Assembly (NCBI RefSeq): GCF_001191005.1
Contig: NZ_CP012201.1
Coordinates: 3,472,001-3,536,000, forward strand
DNA length: 64,000 nt
Reading direction: 5' to 3'
Source: Massilia sp. NR 4-1
GTDB lineage: Bacteria; Pseudomonadota; Gammaproteobacteria; Burkholderiales; Burkholderiaceae_D
In this document: one piece after another, positions 43,826 through 53,445 of the stretch
Numbering within the stretch: the stretch's first letter is position 1
Layout: every line of letters starts with the position of its first letter
The notes under the pieces: generated by a model
Databases searched by the model: none
What the model was told of the DNA's origin: nothing
Seen by the model: the letters and a program-made list of their open reading frames with translations, nothing else
Position numbers and translations under genes: made by a program

Positions 43826-44197
43826 ATGGAACAGACCGTACAATCGACGAGCAAAAGCAGCAACGGCATCGGCAACGGCATCAACCACCATGCGGACAGT
43901 GCCGAGGCGCGCGAAAAACTGATGACCGATCTGAAGCAGTCCATCCAGGACGCCGAACAGTGGCTGCGCAGCGCCAGCCTGGCCGGCGCCGCCGACCTGG
44001 GCCAGGTCAAGGCCAGGTTCGAGGACAGTCTGCGCACCGCCAAGATCGACCTGCTCAAGCTGGAAGACAGCGTGATCGCGCGCACCAAGATCGCGGCCAA
44101 GGCCACCGACAACTACGTGCACGACAATCCCTGGAAATCGGTGACGGTGGGCGCCACGGTGGGCCTGCTGCTGGGCGTGCTGATCGCGCGCCGCTAA
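43826..44197 (+). CDS. DUF883/YqjD-family membrane-anchored protein
   Basis: A 123-residue protein with a helical, charged middle (AREKLMTDLKQSIQDAEQWL to TAKIDLLKLEDSVIARTK) and a C-terminal membrane helix (VTVGATVGLLLGVLIARR). E. coli members (YqjD, ElaB) bind ribosomes in stationary phase and anchor them at the membrane. GCGAGG lies upstream of the ATG. Confidence 0.9.
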   Translation: MEQTVQSTSKSSNGIGNGINHHADSAEAREKLMTDLKQSIQDAEQWLRSASLAGAADLGQVKARFEDSLRTAKIDLLKLEDSVIARTKIAAKATDNYVHDNPWKSVTVGATVGLLLGVLIARR

Positions 44198-44280
44198 GCT
44201 TTCCGCCCGGCGCGGCGCGCCAGGCGCGCCGGCGGGCGCATGCCGCGCCCCTACGCAGCCTCACGGCGCACCCGCGCTAT

Positions 44281-45096
44281 TCACGGGCGCGCCGCATCTC
44301 CTATCCGGTATTTCTGGCGCAGCTTGTGCACCAGGCCCTGCTCGCGCTGCAGGAACTGGCTGAACTGCTCCACCACCTCGGGATGCTGCAAGGTCGAGAG
44401 GCGGAAGTCCGAGCGCGCATGCGGCAGGGCCGGATCGAAAATCAGGCCGCCCGGCGTTTTCAATTCCTCGGCCAGCAGATAGTTGGCCACATCCACATTC
44501 ATATACACCACGTCGATATGGTCGGCCAGCGCGTGGCGCAGCAGGCCGTCGAAGCTGTTGCCGGTGCTGACGGCGATGGCCTTGCTGTCGATGGCCTGGC
44601 GGTAGGGCCACGGCGTGAAGCCGAGCACCGTGCCTATGCTGCGCACCTCGCTCAGCGGACGGCCGCGGTGGCGCGGCAGCACCATCGCGCCCTCTTCGGT
44701 CGACACCACCACATTGCTATAACTGAGCTTCAAGCCGTGGCGCAAGTCTTCGCGCCATTTCGGATGGTCGGGATATTTGAAGTCGAGCGTGCGCTCTTTC
44801 AGGAAGCGCGTGTACAGGCGGTTGATCGGCAGCGGCACGTATTCGAAGGCATAGCCTTGCTGGCTGGCGAAAGCGTCCAGCACATCGCGCGCAAAGCCGC
44901 GGTAACGGTTGGCGCCATCCACCGTGTGCAGCGGATAGTACTGCAGGTTTTCGACGCCGACCGTGAAGCGTTTGGGCGGCGCGGCGCTGCCGGCGGACGG
45001 CGGGGCGCCAGGCGCCCCGGCGGCCGATGCGGCAGTGACGATGGCCAGGACAGCAGCGCACAGCAGGCGGGCTTGCCACCGCAGCTTGATCGTCAT
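44281..45096 (-). CDS. Periplasmic solute-binding protein, family 3-like
   Basis: A 271-residue exported protein with a signal peptide (ARLLCAAVLAIVTAASAAGA) and a type II periplasmic-binding fold. It begins RFTVGVENLQYYPLHTVDG and includes YRGFARDVLDAFASQQGYAF and the hinge segment RQAIDSKAIAVSTGNSFDGL. No permease or ATPase is next to it, so the ligand is unknown and it may act as a sensor rather than in transport. GGGGGAG lies upstream of the ATG at 45096. Confidence 0.85.
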   Translation of the reverse strand: MTIKLRWQARLLCAAVLAIVTAASAAGAPGAPPSAGSAAPPKRFTVGVENLQYYPLHTVDGANRYRGFARDVLDAFASQQGYAFEYVPLPINRLYTRFLKERTLDFKYPDHPKWREDLRHGLKLSYSNVVVSTEEGAMVLPRHRGRPLSEVRSIGTVLGFTPWPYRQAIDSKAIAVSTGNSFDGLLRHALADHIDVVYMNVDVANYLLAEELKTPGGLIFDPALPHARSDFRLSTLQHPEVVEQFSQFLQREQGLVHKLRQKYRIGDAARP

Positions 45097-45246
45097 CGCT
45101 CCCCCAGCAGGCTGCCGCCCCATGGCGGCCGGCGTTCAGCATACCCAAAAGCTTGCCTAAATGCCAGCTTTCAATGGCTGCCGATGCGCGCCGCACAGCG
45201 CCATGGCGCGCATGGCCCAAGCCTGCGCGGCCCAATCCTGCGCGGC

Positions 45247-46083
45247 TCAGCCCTGGGTACCGAGCTCCTCGCCGAGCTGCTTGCCGCGCGCGGCGGCGGC
45301 GCGCATGGCGGCGCCGATGGCGGCTTTAACGCCGCTTTGTTCCATGCTGCTCAAGGCCGCATAAGTGGTGCCACCCTTCGAGGTGACGCGCTCGCGCAGC
45401 ACGGACACCGGCTCGTCCGACTGCAGCGCCAGCTGGGCCGCGCCGGCGAAAGTGGCCAGCGCCAGCTCGCGGCCCTGCGCGGCCGTCAGGCCCAGCTCCT
45501 CGGCCGCCGCCTGCATCGCCTCGATGAAATAGAAGACATAGGCCGGACCGCTGCCCGACACCGCCGTGACCGGATCGATCAGCTCTTCCTTCTCCACCCA
45601 TACGGTGGTGCCGACGGCGCGCATGATATGGTCGGCCGCGTCGCGCTGCTGGGCCGTGACGCCGGGCGCCGCCACCATGCCCGTCACGCCCTGGCCGATC
45701 AGGGCCGGCGTATTCGGCATGGTGCGCACAATCGCCGCATAGCCGCCCAGCCAGCGCGCCAGGTCGGCGCTGCGGATGCCGGCCGCGATCGACAGCAGCA
45801 ACGGCTGGCGGCCCGCCTGCTGCGCCAGGTCGAGCAGAGGCTTGAGCTGGCCGGCCACCTCACGCATGCTTTGCGGCTTGACCGCCAGCACGATCACCTC
45901 GGCCGCCGGCACCCGTTCATCGAGCTCGGTCGCGGCCGACACGCCATGCGCCGTAAACAGTTTGTCCAGCGCGGCTGGATTCGGATCGACCACGTGGATG
46001 TTGCCGCCCGGCGCCAGCTTGCCGGCCAGCCCGGCAATCAGGGCGGAAGCCATATTGCCGCCGCCGATAAATGCAATCTTCAT
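45247..46083 (-). CDS. proC: Pyrroline-5-carboxylate reductase
   Basis: The 278-residue last enzyme of proline synthesis. It has the N-terminal NAD(P) motif IAFIGGGNMASALIAGL, the mid-protein VRTMPNTPALIGQGVTGM, and the C-terminal signature VTAVSGSGPAYVFYFIEAM with VTSKGGTTYAAL. It overlaps the yggS stop by four bases (ATGA), the classic yggS-proC pairing. Confidence 0.97.
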   Translation of the reverse strand: MKIAFIGGGNMASALIAGLAGKLAPGGNIHVVDPNPAALDKLFTAHGVSAATELDERVPAAEVIVLAVKPQSMREVAGQLKPLLDLAQQAGRQPLLLSIAAGIRSADLARWLGGYAAIVRTMPNTPALIGQGVTGMVAAPGVTAQQRDAADHIMRAVGTTVWVEKEELIDPVTAVSGSGPAYVFYFIEAMQAAAEELGLTAAQGRELALATFAGAAQLALQSDEPVSVLRERVTSKGGTTYAALSSMEQSGVKAAIGAAMRAAAARGKQLGEELGTQG

Positions 46084-46808
46084 TGTTCTTCCTTGTTGTA
46101 GTGGCGCGCGCCGAAAATCGCGCTGCCGACGCGCACGATGGTGGCGCCTTCCACGATGGCGGCCCGCATATCGGCCGACATGCCCATCGACAGTGTATCG
46201 AGTTCCAGCCCATCGGCGCGCAAGCTATCGAACAGCCGGCGCAGCGCGGCAAAGGCAGCGCGCTGGCGCGCGAAATCGTCTTCCGGCTCCGGAATCGCCA
46301 TCAGGCCGCGCAGGCGCAGATGCGGCAGGCCCACGACCTGGCGCGCCAGCGCCGCCACCTCCTGCGGCGCCACGCCGCTTTTGCTGGCTTCGCCGCTGAT
46401 ATTGACTTGCAGGCAGATGTTGAGCGGCCCGCGCTCCGGCGAGCGCTGTTCCGACAGGCGCTGCGCGGTCTTCTCGCGCTCGACCGTATGCACCCAGTCG
46501 AAGTGGCTGGCGATGGGGCGCGTCTTGTTGCTCTGGACCGGGCCGATGAAATGCCACTCCAGCGCCGCATCGGCCAAACCCAGGCCCGGCAAGGCTTGCG
46601 CCACGGCCGCGACCTTGTCCACGCCTTCCTGCACATAGTTCTCGCCGAAGGCGCGCTGGCCGGCCTGGGCGGCTTGCAGCACCGCATCCGCGCCGAAGGT
46701 CTTGGAGACCGCCAGCAATTGCACGCCGTCCGGCGCCCGCCCCGCCTCGCGCGCGGCGGCAACAATGTTCTCGGTAACGGCTTGCAAGTTCTGGGCGATT
46801 GTGGACAT
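46080..46808 (-). CDS. yggS: YggS-family pyridoxal-phosphate homeostasis protein
   Basis: A 242-residue single-domain PLP protein with an alanine-racemase-like barrel. It has the PLP Lys in LLAVSKTFGADAV, the GENYVQEGVDK segment and the WHFIGPVQSNKTR block. It keeps free PLP in balance and has no known enzymatic activity. The ATG at 46808 is used; a 15-residue upstream extension is unsupported. pilT lies 75 bases away and divergent. Confidence 0.95.
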   Translation of the reverse strand: MSTIAQNLQAVTENIVAAAREAGRAPDGVQLLAVSKTFGADAVLQAAQAGQRAFGENYVQEGVDKVAAVAQALPGLGLADAALEWHFIGPVQSNKTRPIASHFDWVHTVEREKTAQRLSEQRSPERGPLNICLQVNISGEASKSGVAPQEVAALARQVVGLPHLRLRGLMAIPEPEDDFARQRAAFAALRRLFDSLRADGLELDTLSMGMSADMRAAIVEGATIVRVGSAIFGARHYNKEEQ

Positions 46809-46883
46809 AATCAAATGGGCTGGTTCAGGGTAGCGGATCAGGCAGCGCGGCAAACGCCATCTTTTCAGGCACAGGGATTATAA

Positions 46884-47927
46884 ATGGACATCTCCGAACT
46901 TCTCGCATTCTCCGTCAAGAACAAGGCATCGGACCTGCACCTCTCGGCCGGTCTGCCGCCGATGATACGGGTGCATGGCGATGTACGGCGCATCAACCTG
47001 CCGCCGCTGGAGCACAAGGACGTGCACGGCATGATCTATGACATCATGAACGACGGCCAGCGCAAGGCGTATGAGGAGATGCTCGAATGCGACTTCTCCT
47101 TCGCCATACCGGGCCTGGCGCGCTTCCGCGTCAACGCCTACAACCAGGAGCGCGGCGCCTCGGCCGTGCTGCGCACGATTCCATCCAAGATCCTGTCGCT
47201 GGAAGAGCTCAACGCGCCGCGCATCTTCGCCGAATTCGCGCTCAGGCCGCGCGGCCTGGTGCTGGTGACGGGGCCGACCGGTTCCGGCAAATCGACCACG
47301 CTGGCGGCCATGATCAACCATCTCAACGAAAACGAGTATGGCCACATCCTGACCATCGAAGACCCGATCGAGTTCGTGCACGAATCGAAGAAGTGCCTGA
47401 TCAACCAGCGCGAGGTGGGGCCGCACACCCTGTCCTTCAATAATGCGCTGCGCTCGGCGCTGCGCGAAGACCCGGACGCCATCCTGGTGGGCGAGCTGCG
47501 CGACCTGGAAACCATCCGCCTGGCGCTGTCGGCGGCGGAAACCGGCCACCTGGTGTTCGGCACCCTGCACACCTCGTCGGCCGCCAAGACCATCGACCGT
47601 ATCGTCGACGTCTTCCCGGCCGAGGAAAAGGAGATGGTGCGCGCCATGCTGTCGGAATCGCTGCAGGCGGTGATCTCGCAGACCCTCCTGAAAACCAAGG
47701 ACGGCTCGGGCCGCGTGGCGGCACACGAGATCATGGTCGGCACGCCCGCCATCCGCAACCTGATCCGCGAAGCCAAGATCGCGCAGATGTATTCGGCCAT
47801 CCAGACCGGCAGCAATGTGGGCATGCAGACGCTGGACCAGAACCTCACGGACCTGGTGCGGCGCAATGTGATTTCGGCCGCCGCCGCGCGTTCGGCCGCT
47901 AAGATTCCGGAAAACTTCCCCGGCTAA
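46884..47927 (+). CDS. pilT: Type IV pilus retraction ATPase
   Basis: A 347-residue hexameric ATPase that disassembles type IV pili. It starts MDISELLAFSVKNKASDLHL and has Walker A GPTGSGKSTT, the Asp box IEDPIEFVH, Walker B LVGELRDLETI and the His box TGHLVFGTLHTSSAAKTIDR. The AIRNLIREAKIAQM segment, with the AIRNLIRE motif needed for retraction, is intact. It is 27 bases upstream of pilU. Confidence 0.97.
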   Translation: MDISELLAFSVKNKASDLHLSAGLPPMIRVHGDVRRINLPPLEHKDVHGMIYDIMNDGQRKAYEEMLECDFSFAIPGLARFRVNAYNQERGASAVLRTIPSKILSLEELNAPRIFAEFALRPRGLVLVTGPTGSGKSTTLAAMINHLNENEYGHILTIEDPIEFVHESKKCLINQREVGPHTLSFNNALRSALREDPDAILVGELRDLETIRLALSAAETGHLVFGTLHTSSAAKTIDRIVDVFPAEEKEMVRAMLSESLQAVISQTLLKTKDGSGRVAAHEIMVGTPAIRNLIREAKIAQMYSAIQTGSNVGMQTLDQNLTDLVRRNVISAAAARSAAKIPENFPG

Positions 47928-47954
47928 GCAATCCAGTAAAGGCAGAGACGCACC

Positions 47955-49091
47955 ATGGAACGCGACCAGGCATCCAAATTCATGTTCGACCTGCTGCGCC
48001 TGATGGTCAGCAAAAAAGGCTCGGACCTGTTCATCACGGCCGGCTTCCCGCCCGCCATCAAGATCGACGGCAAGCTCACGCCGGTGTCCAACCAGGTGCT
48101 GACCCCGGCCCACACGGCCGACCTGGCGCGCTCGATCATGAACGACAAGCAGACCGCCAGCTTCGAGCAGACCAAGGAAGCCAATTTCGCCATCAGCCCC
48201 GGCGACCTGGGACGCTTCCGCGTTTCGGCCTTTGTGCAGATGAGTTCCGTCGGCATGGTGCTGCGCACGATCAACAGCGCCATCCCCAAGCTGGAAGACC
48301 TGGGCCTGCCCGAGGTGCTGAAGGAAATCATCATGGCCAAGCGCGGCCTGGTGATCATGGTGGGCGCCACCGGTTCCGGCAAATCGACCACGCTGGCAGC
48401 CATGGTGGGCTACCGCAACGAGAACAGCCACGGCCACATCATCACCATCGAAGACCCGGTGGAATTCGTCCATCCGCACAAGAACTGCATCATCACCCAG
48501 CGCGAAGTGGGCGTGGATACCGAGGACTGGGAAGTGGCGCTGAAAAACACCCTGCGCCAGGCGCCGGACGTAATCCAGATCGGCGAGATCCGCGACCGCC
48601 AGACCATGGACCACGCCATCGCCTTCGCCGAGACCGGCCACCTGTGCCTGGCCACGCTGCACGCCAACAGCGCCAACCAGGCGCTCGACCGCATCATCAA
48701 CTTCTTCCCCGAGGAACGGCGCCAGCAACTGCTGATGGACCTGTCGCTCAACCTGAAAGGCATGATCTCGCAGCGCCTGATTCCGCTCAAGGAAGCCAAG
48801 GGCCGCGCGGTCGCCATCGAGATCATGCTCAATTCGCCGCTGATCTCGGACCTGATCTTCAAGGGCCAGGTGCATGAGATCAAGGAGCTGATGAAAAAAT
48901 CGCGCGAGCTGGGCATGCAGACTTTCGACCAGTCCCTGTTCGACCTGCACGAAGCCGACAAGATCAGCTACGAGGACGCGCTGCGCAACGCCGACTCGGT
49001 CAACGACCTGCGCCTGACCATCAAGTTGGAAGGCAAGGCCGCCAAGACGCGCGACCTGTCGGCCGGCACCGAACACCTGGGGATCATCTAA
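47955..49091 (+). CDS. pilU: PilT-dependent accessory ATPase
   Basis: A 378-residue PilT homologue that helps PilT-driven retraction. It has Walker A GATGSGKSTT, the Asp box IEDPVEFVH, Walker B QIGEIRDRQTM and the His box TGHLCLATLHANSANQALDR. It is closely similar to the third paralogue at 40.6 kb in the LRQAPDVI region. Its stop overlaps the following glutathione peroxidase start by one base (TAATG). Confidence 0.95.
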   Translation: MERDQASKFMFDLLRLMVSKKGSDLFITAGFPPAIKIDGKLTPVSNQVLTPAHTADLARSIMNDKQTASFEQTKEANFAISPGDLGRFRVSAFVQMSSVGMVLRTINSAIPKLEDLGLPEVLKEIIMAKRGLVIMVGATGSGKSTTLAAMVGYRNENSHGHIITIEDPVEFVHPHKNCIITQREVGVDTEDWEVALKNTLRQAPDVIQIGEIRDRQTMDHAIAFAETGHLCLATLHANSANQALDRIINFFPEERRQQLLMDLSLNLKGMISQRLIPLKEAKGRAVAIEIMLNSPLISDLIFKGQVHEIKELMKKSRELGMQTFDQSLFDLHEADKISYEDALRNADSVNDLRLTIKLEGKAAKTRDLSAGTEHLGII

Positions 49092-49576
49092 TGACCACCG
49101 TCTTCGACTTCCAGGCCGAGAGCCTGTCCGGCCAAAAGGTCGACCTGGCCCAATACCGCGGCAAGGTGCTGCTGATCGTGAACACGGCCAGCAAATGCGG
49201 CTTCACGCCGCAGTACGAGGGCCTGGAAGCGCTCTACCGCCAGTTCCAGGAACGCGGCGTGGTGGTGCTGGGCTTCCCCTGCAACCAGTTCCTGCAGCAG
49301 GAGCCCGGCACCGCCGACGATATCGCCGCCTTCTGCACCTTGAACTATGGCGTCAGCTTCCCCCTGTTCGCGCGCATCGACGTCAATGGCGAACATGCCC
49401 ATCCCCTGTTCCAGCACCTGAAGAAAACCGCACCCGGCTTGCTCGGCACGGAAGCGATCAAATGGAACTTCACCAAATTCCTGATCCGCAAGGATGGCAG
49501 CGTCTATGAGCGCTACGCCCCGGCCACCAAGCCGGCCGAGATTTTGCCCGATGTCGAAAAGCTGCTCGCTGAATAA
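49091..49576 (+). CDS. Glutathione peroxidase family protein
   Basis: A 161-residue thiol peroxidase. The catalytic triad can be seen: Cys in NTASKCGFTPQYEGL, Gln in LGFPCNQFLQQEPG, and Trp in IKWNFTKFLI. Such proteins use glutathione or thioredoxin to reduce peroxides. It is translationally coupled to pilU, an odd partner, which probably reflects transcription convenience rather than function. Confidence 0.94.
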   Translation: MTTVFDFQAESLSGQKVDLAQYRGKVLLIVNTASKCGFTPQYEGLEALYRQFQERGVVVLGFPCNQFLQQEPGTADDIAAFCTLNYGVSFPLFARIDVNGEHAHPLFQHLKKTAPGLLGTEAIKWNFTKFLIRKDGSVYERYAPATKPAEILPDVEKLLAE

Positions 49577-49634
49577 ACTTCGGCAATCAGCCCGCAATCC
49601 GCATCTAAACAGGAATAAGTCTCGTTTCGCCGAT

Positions 49635-49652
49635 AATGAAATCGTTTTCATT
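49635..49652. promoter_or_regulatory. Candidate operator upstream of the GGDEF/EAL gene
   Basis: An inverted repeat AATGAAA-TCGT-TTTCATT lies in a short AT-rich stretch 63 bases before the start codon. It resembles a Fur-type site but the spacing is not canonical, so another regulator is possible. Confidence 0.4.
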
Positions 49653-49714
49653 TCTCTTGTGCATTTAAATAGCTTTCAGAGTAATAATTAAAAAAACTAC
49701 TCGATCGTTTAACA

Positions 49715-52216
49715 ATGCAGCTGCTGGCGAAATTCCTGTCGTCCTGGATGCGGATGGGTACGTACTCTCGCCTGTTCCTTCCGATTTTCCTCATCATCGC
49801 CGTGGTGGTGGGGCTGCGCTATACGCTGCTGATCGAGTCAGAAAGCGCCAGCGAGCAGGCGCGCTACCAGTCCGAGTCGCAGCAGTTCGCCACCTGGCTC
49901 GCCACCACGCTGGCGCCGGCCGCCCTGCACGGCCAGGCGGCCGATATGGCCGCGCAGCTGGCCAAGGCCGCCAACCTGAACGGCGACGTCGCCATGATCC
50001 GCTGGGAAGATGGCGAGGGGCTGCGGCGCGCCTCTGCCGCGCGGCCGCTGGGCGATCCGCGCTATCCGGCCTGGCTGGAGAATCTGGCCGGCATGCAGGC
50101 CGACTACTACCTGGTGCCGCTGCCCCCGGCCGAAGGCGGCGGCCTGCTGGAGCTGTGGTTCCAGCCCGCGCGGCCGCTGGCCCGCGTCTGGCAGACGCTG
50201 CGCCAGCAGGCACTGATCTCGGTGCTCAACATCTGCATCATCTACGCCCTGCTTGGCCTGCTGATCTTCGCCAACCACCGCATGCTGCGCCGGCTGGCGC
50301 GCGCCACCAGCGCCTTCCGCAACGGCCAGCACGATGTGCGCATGCACGTCGGCGGCAGCCTGGAAGCGCGCGCCCTGGCCACCACCTTCAACGACATGGC
50401 GGAACGGGTGCAAGGCTTGCTGCAGTCGCTGCAATCGGAAAAGGAGCGCATCGAAGTCACCCTGGCCTCGATCGGCGAAGCCGTCATCACCACCGACCTG
50501 GAAGGCAGGATCGTCAGCCTGAACGAGGCGGCGCAGGCGCTCACCGGCTGGCCCGCTTCACGCGCCGGCGGGCGCGAGCTGCACGCGGTGCTGGTGCTGG
50601 CGAACAGCTTCGGCCAGCGCACCCTGCTCAAGACCATGGCCGGCATCTACGCCGGCGGCGGCGTGGTCAAGGCGCAGAACCAGAGCCTGCGCCACAACTC
50701 CGGCGTGCACTTCAATGTCGAGTATTCGGCGGCGCCGATCCGCAAGGCCAGCGGCGAGGTGCAGGGCGCGGTGCTGGTGCTGCGCGACGTCAGCGAGAAG
50801 CGCAACCTGCTGCAGCAGATGACCTGGCAAAGCCAGCACGATGTGCTGACCGGCCTGCCCAACCGCAATGCGCTGGCCGCCCGCTTCGAACAGGAGCTGG
50901 CGCAGGCGCGCGAAGACCGCAGCCTGCTGGCCGTATGCCTGTTCGACCTGGACCACTTCCAGCAGGTGAACGAGCGTGGAGGCCAGGGGCTGGGCGACGA
51001 TATCCTCAAGCAGGTGGCCAGCCGCCTGCATGATTTCGCCATGCCGCGCCACTATGCGGCGCGCCTGGGCGGCGACGAGTTCGTGCTGCTGCTGCCGGGC
51101 CAGGGCAGCCGCGCCGCCGTGGAAGAGGTCATGGCCCAGCTCATGGCGGTGCTGGGCCGCAGCTACCGCTGCCAGACGCAGACCGTGTCGATCAGTGCCA
51201 GCGCCGGCGTGGCCCTGTATGAAGGCAATGAGATCAGCGCCGACAATCTGCTGCGCCACGCCGACCAGGCCCTGTACCAGGCCAAGGTGCGCGGGCGCGG
51301 CACCGTGCACTTCTTCGACGCCGATCTCGACCAGCAGGTACGCACCCACCACAACCGCCGCACCGAGGTACGCGAGGCGCTGGAGGCCGGCGAGCTGCTG
51401 CTGTACTACCAGCCCAAGATGGATATGCGCCAGGGCCGCATCTTCGGCATGGAGGCGCTGCTGCGCTGGCGCCATCCCAAGCGCGGCATCGTCGGCCCGC
51501 TGGATTTCCTGCCCATCGTCGAACATACCGAGCTGATTGCCGATATCGGCGAATGGGTCATGCGCCAGGCGCTGCGCCAGCTCGACGCCTGGCAGCGCGA
51601 GGGCCGCGCCTGGATGGTGAGCGTGAACGTGGCCGCCTACCACCTGCAGCGCGCCGATTTCGTCGAGCGCCTGCAAAGCATCCTGGCCGAATTCCCGGAC
51701 GTGCCGCCGCAGCAGCTGGAGCTGGAAATCCTGGAATCGTCGGCCCTGCGCGACCTGGCCCATGTGCGCGCCACCATCCTCGCCTGCCAGCAGCTGGGCG
51801 TGAGCTTTGCGCTCGACGATTTCGGCACCGGCTACTCCTCCATGTCCTATCTGAAGCGCCTGCCCGCCAATGTGCTGAAGATCGACCAGGGCTTCGTGCG
51901 CAATATGCTGGAGGACCGCGACGACCTGCACCTGGTGAACGCGGTGATCGGCCTGGCGCGCGCCTTTGGCCGCGGCGTGATCGCGGAAGGCGTGGAAACG
52001 GTGGCGCATGGCGCGCTGCTGATGCGCCTGGGCTGCGATCTGGCGCAGGGCTATGGCATTGCGCGGCCCATGCCGGGCGACGCCGTCGGCGCCTGGGCCG
52101 ACAGCTTCGTCGTCTCGCCCGAGTGGCAGGCGGCGGCCCAGTTGCCGCCGCTCAGCAACCTGCACGAGATCGGCGGCGGGCCGGCCGAGCAGCCGGCCCT
52201 GTTCAGTCCCGGCTAG
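49715..52216 (+). CDS. Cyclic-di-GMP turnover protein (PAS-GGDEF-EAL)
   Basis: An 833-residue signalling protein. It has an N-terminal helix (FLIIAVVVGLRYTLLI), a periplasmic segment, a second helix (LISVLNICIIYALLGLLIFA), then a HAMP-like linker and a PAS domain (about 250-370). The GGDEF domain with an intact RLGGDEFVLLLPG and the EAL domain with GMEALLRWRHP follow. Both catalytic signatures are present, so it could make or degrade c-di-GMP. Its 3' end overlaps the convergent glcF gene by 14 bases. Confidence 0.95.
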   Translation: MQLLAKFLSSWMRMGTYSRLFLPIFLIIAVVVGLRYTLLIESESASEQARYQSESQQFATWLATTLAPAALHGQAADMAAQLAKAANLNGDVAMIRWEDGEGLRRASAARPLGDPRYPAWLENLAGMQADYYLVPLPPAEGGGLLELWFQPARPLARVWQTLRQQALISVLNICIIYALLGLLIFANHRMLRRLARATSAFRNGQHDVRMHVGGSLEARALATTFNDMAERVQGLLQSLQSEKERIEVTLASIGEAVITTDLEGRIVSLNEAAQALTGWPASRAGGRELHAVLVLANSFGQRTLLKTMAGIYAGGGVVKAQNQSLRHNSGVHFNVEYSAAPIRKASGEVQGAVLVLRDVSEKRNLLQQMTWQSQHDVLTGLPNRNALAARFEQELAQAREDRSLLAVCLFDLDHFQQVNERGGQGLGDDILKQVASRLHDFAMPRHYAARLGGDEFVLLLPGQGSRAAVEEVMAQLMAVLGRSYRCQTQTVSISASAGVALYEGNEISADNLLRHADQALYQAKVRGRGTVHFFDADLDQQVRTHHNRRTEVREALEAGELLLYYQPKMDMRQGRIFGMEALLRWRHPKRGIVGPLDFLPIVEHTELIADIGEWVMRQALRQLDAWQREGRAWMVSVNVAAYHLQRADFVERLQSILAEFPDVPPQQLELEILESSALRDLAHVRATILACQQLGVSFALDDFGTGYSSMSYLKRLPANVLKIDQGFVRNMLEDRDDLHLVNAVIGLARAFGRGVIAEGVETVAHGALLMRLGCDLAQGYGIARPMPGDAVGAWADSFVVSPEWQAAAQLPPLSNLHEIGGGPAEQPALFSPG

Positions 52217-53441
52217 CCGCGGCGGCAAGGGCGCGGTCGACCAGCTCGATCCAGTGCTCGACCGGCGTGTCCGTGCCCGCCTGCAGATGGGTAAGGCAGC
52301 CGATATTGGCCGACACGATGCGGCTGGCCCCCGTTTCCGCCAGATTTTCCAGCTTGCGTTCGCGCAGCTGCAGCGCCAACTCCGGCTGCAGCAGCGAATA
52401 CGTCCCGGCCGAGCCGCAGCACAGATGCGCGTCGGCACACAGGCGCACATCGGCGCCGATGGCGCGCAGCACGCCCTCCACCTTGCCGCGGATCTGCTGG
52501 CCGTGCTGCAAGGTGCAGGGCGGATGGTAGGCGATGCGCTCGTCGACCGGGCCGATGCGGCGCGCCAGCTCCTGCTCGAACGCGGGCAGGATTTCGCTCA
52601 GGTCGCGCGTCAGTCCTGAGATGCGCTGCGCCTTGGCGGCGTAGCGCGCATCGTGCGCCAGCAGATGGCCGTATTCCTTGACGGTGACGCCACAGCCCGA
52701 CGCCGTCATCACGATGGCTTCCGCACCGGCTTCCACATAGGGCCACCAGGCGTCGATATTGCGGCGCATATCATGCAGGCCCGCCTCCTGGTCGTTCAGG
52801 TGGTAGCGCAGCGCGCCACAGCAGCCGGCCTTGGGCGCGCGCTGCAATTCGATGCCCAGCGCATCGAGCACGCGGGCGGCGGCGGCATTGATATTCGGCG
52901 CCAGGCCGGGTTGCACACAGCCGTCCAGCAGCAGCATCTTGCGCGCATGGCTGCGCTGCGGCCAGGCGCCACCGCCGCGCATGGGCGGCAGCTTGTCCTG
53001 CAAGGACTTGGCGAGCAGCGGCCGGAACAGCTGGCCGGCGCGCAGGGCGGCGGTGAACAGCGCCTTGCGCGGCAAGCCTTCCTTCAGTACGTAACGCTGG
53101 ATGCGCTGCGGCAGCGGGCGCGGCACGCGCTGCTCGACGATCTTGCGGCCGATGTCCACCAGGCGGCCATATTGCACGCCGGAGGGACAGGTGCTTTCGC
53201 AGTTGCGGCAGGTCAGGCAGCGGTCGAGGTGGGTCTGCGTCTTGGCCGTGACGGGCGCGCCTTCCAGTACCTGCTTGATCAGGTAAATGCGGCCGCGCGG
53301 ACCATCGAGTTCGTCGCCCAGCAGCTGATAAGTGGGACAGGTGGCCGTGCAGAAGCCGCAGTGCACGCAGGTGCGCAGGATGGCTTCCGCCTCGTCGCCG
53401 TCGCGCGTGTTCTTGATGAAGTCAGCCAGGTTGGTTTGCAT
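52203..53441 (-). CDS. glcF: Glycolate oxidase iron-sulfur subunit
   Basis: A 412-residue subunit with two 4Fe-4S ligand sets, CVHCGFCTATCPTY (about residues 26-39) and CLTCRNCESTCPSG (about 75-88). Two CCG-type domains follow (GCCGALRYHL and CCGSAGTYSL) that bind a further cofactor. It passes electrons from GlcD/GlcE to the membrane quinone pool. It is the last gene of the glcD-glcE-glcF operon. Confidence 0.95.
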   Translation of the reverse strand: MQTNLADFIKNTRDGDEAEAILRTCVHCGFCTATCPTYQLLGDELDGPRGRIYLIKQVLEGAPVTAKTQTHLDRCLTCRNCESTCPSGVQYGRLVDIGRKIVEQRVPRPLPQRIQRYVLKEGLPRKALFTAALRAGQLFRPLLAKSLQDKLPPMRGGGAWPQRSHARKMLLLDGCVQPGLAPNINAAAARVLDALGIELQRAPKAGCCGALRYHLNDQEAGLHDMRRNIDAWWPYVEAGAEAIVMTASGCGVTVKEYGHLLAHDARYAAKAQRISGLTRDLSEILPAFEQELARRIGPVDERIAYHPPCTLQHGQQIRGKVEGVLRAIGADVRLCADAHLCCGSAGTYSLLQPELALQLRERKLENLAETGASRIVSANIGCLTHLQAGTDTPVEHWIELVDRALAAAASRD

Positions 53442-53445
53442 ATGC

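Noticed and set aside
46878..49076. A 732-codon open frame antisense to pilT and pilU
   Set aside because: High-GC third-position bias opens long antisense frames. The translation is low complexity in charge pattern and matches no domain, while pilT and pilU are certain.
50558..52450. A 630-codon frame antisense to the GGDEF/EAL gene
   Set aside because: The sense protein has intact GGDEF and EAL motifs; the antisense frame has none.
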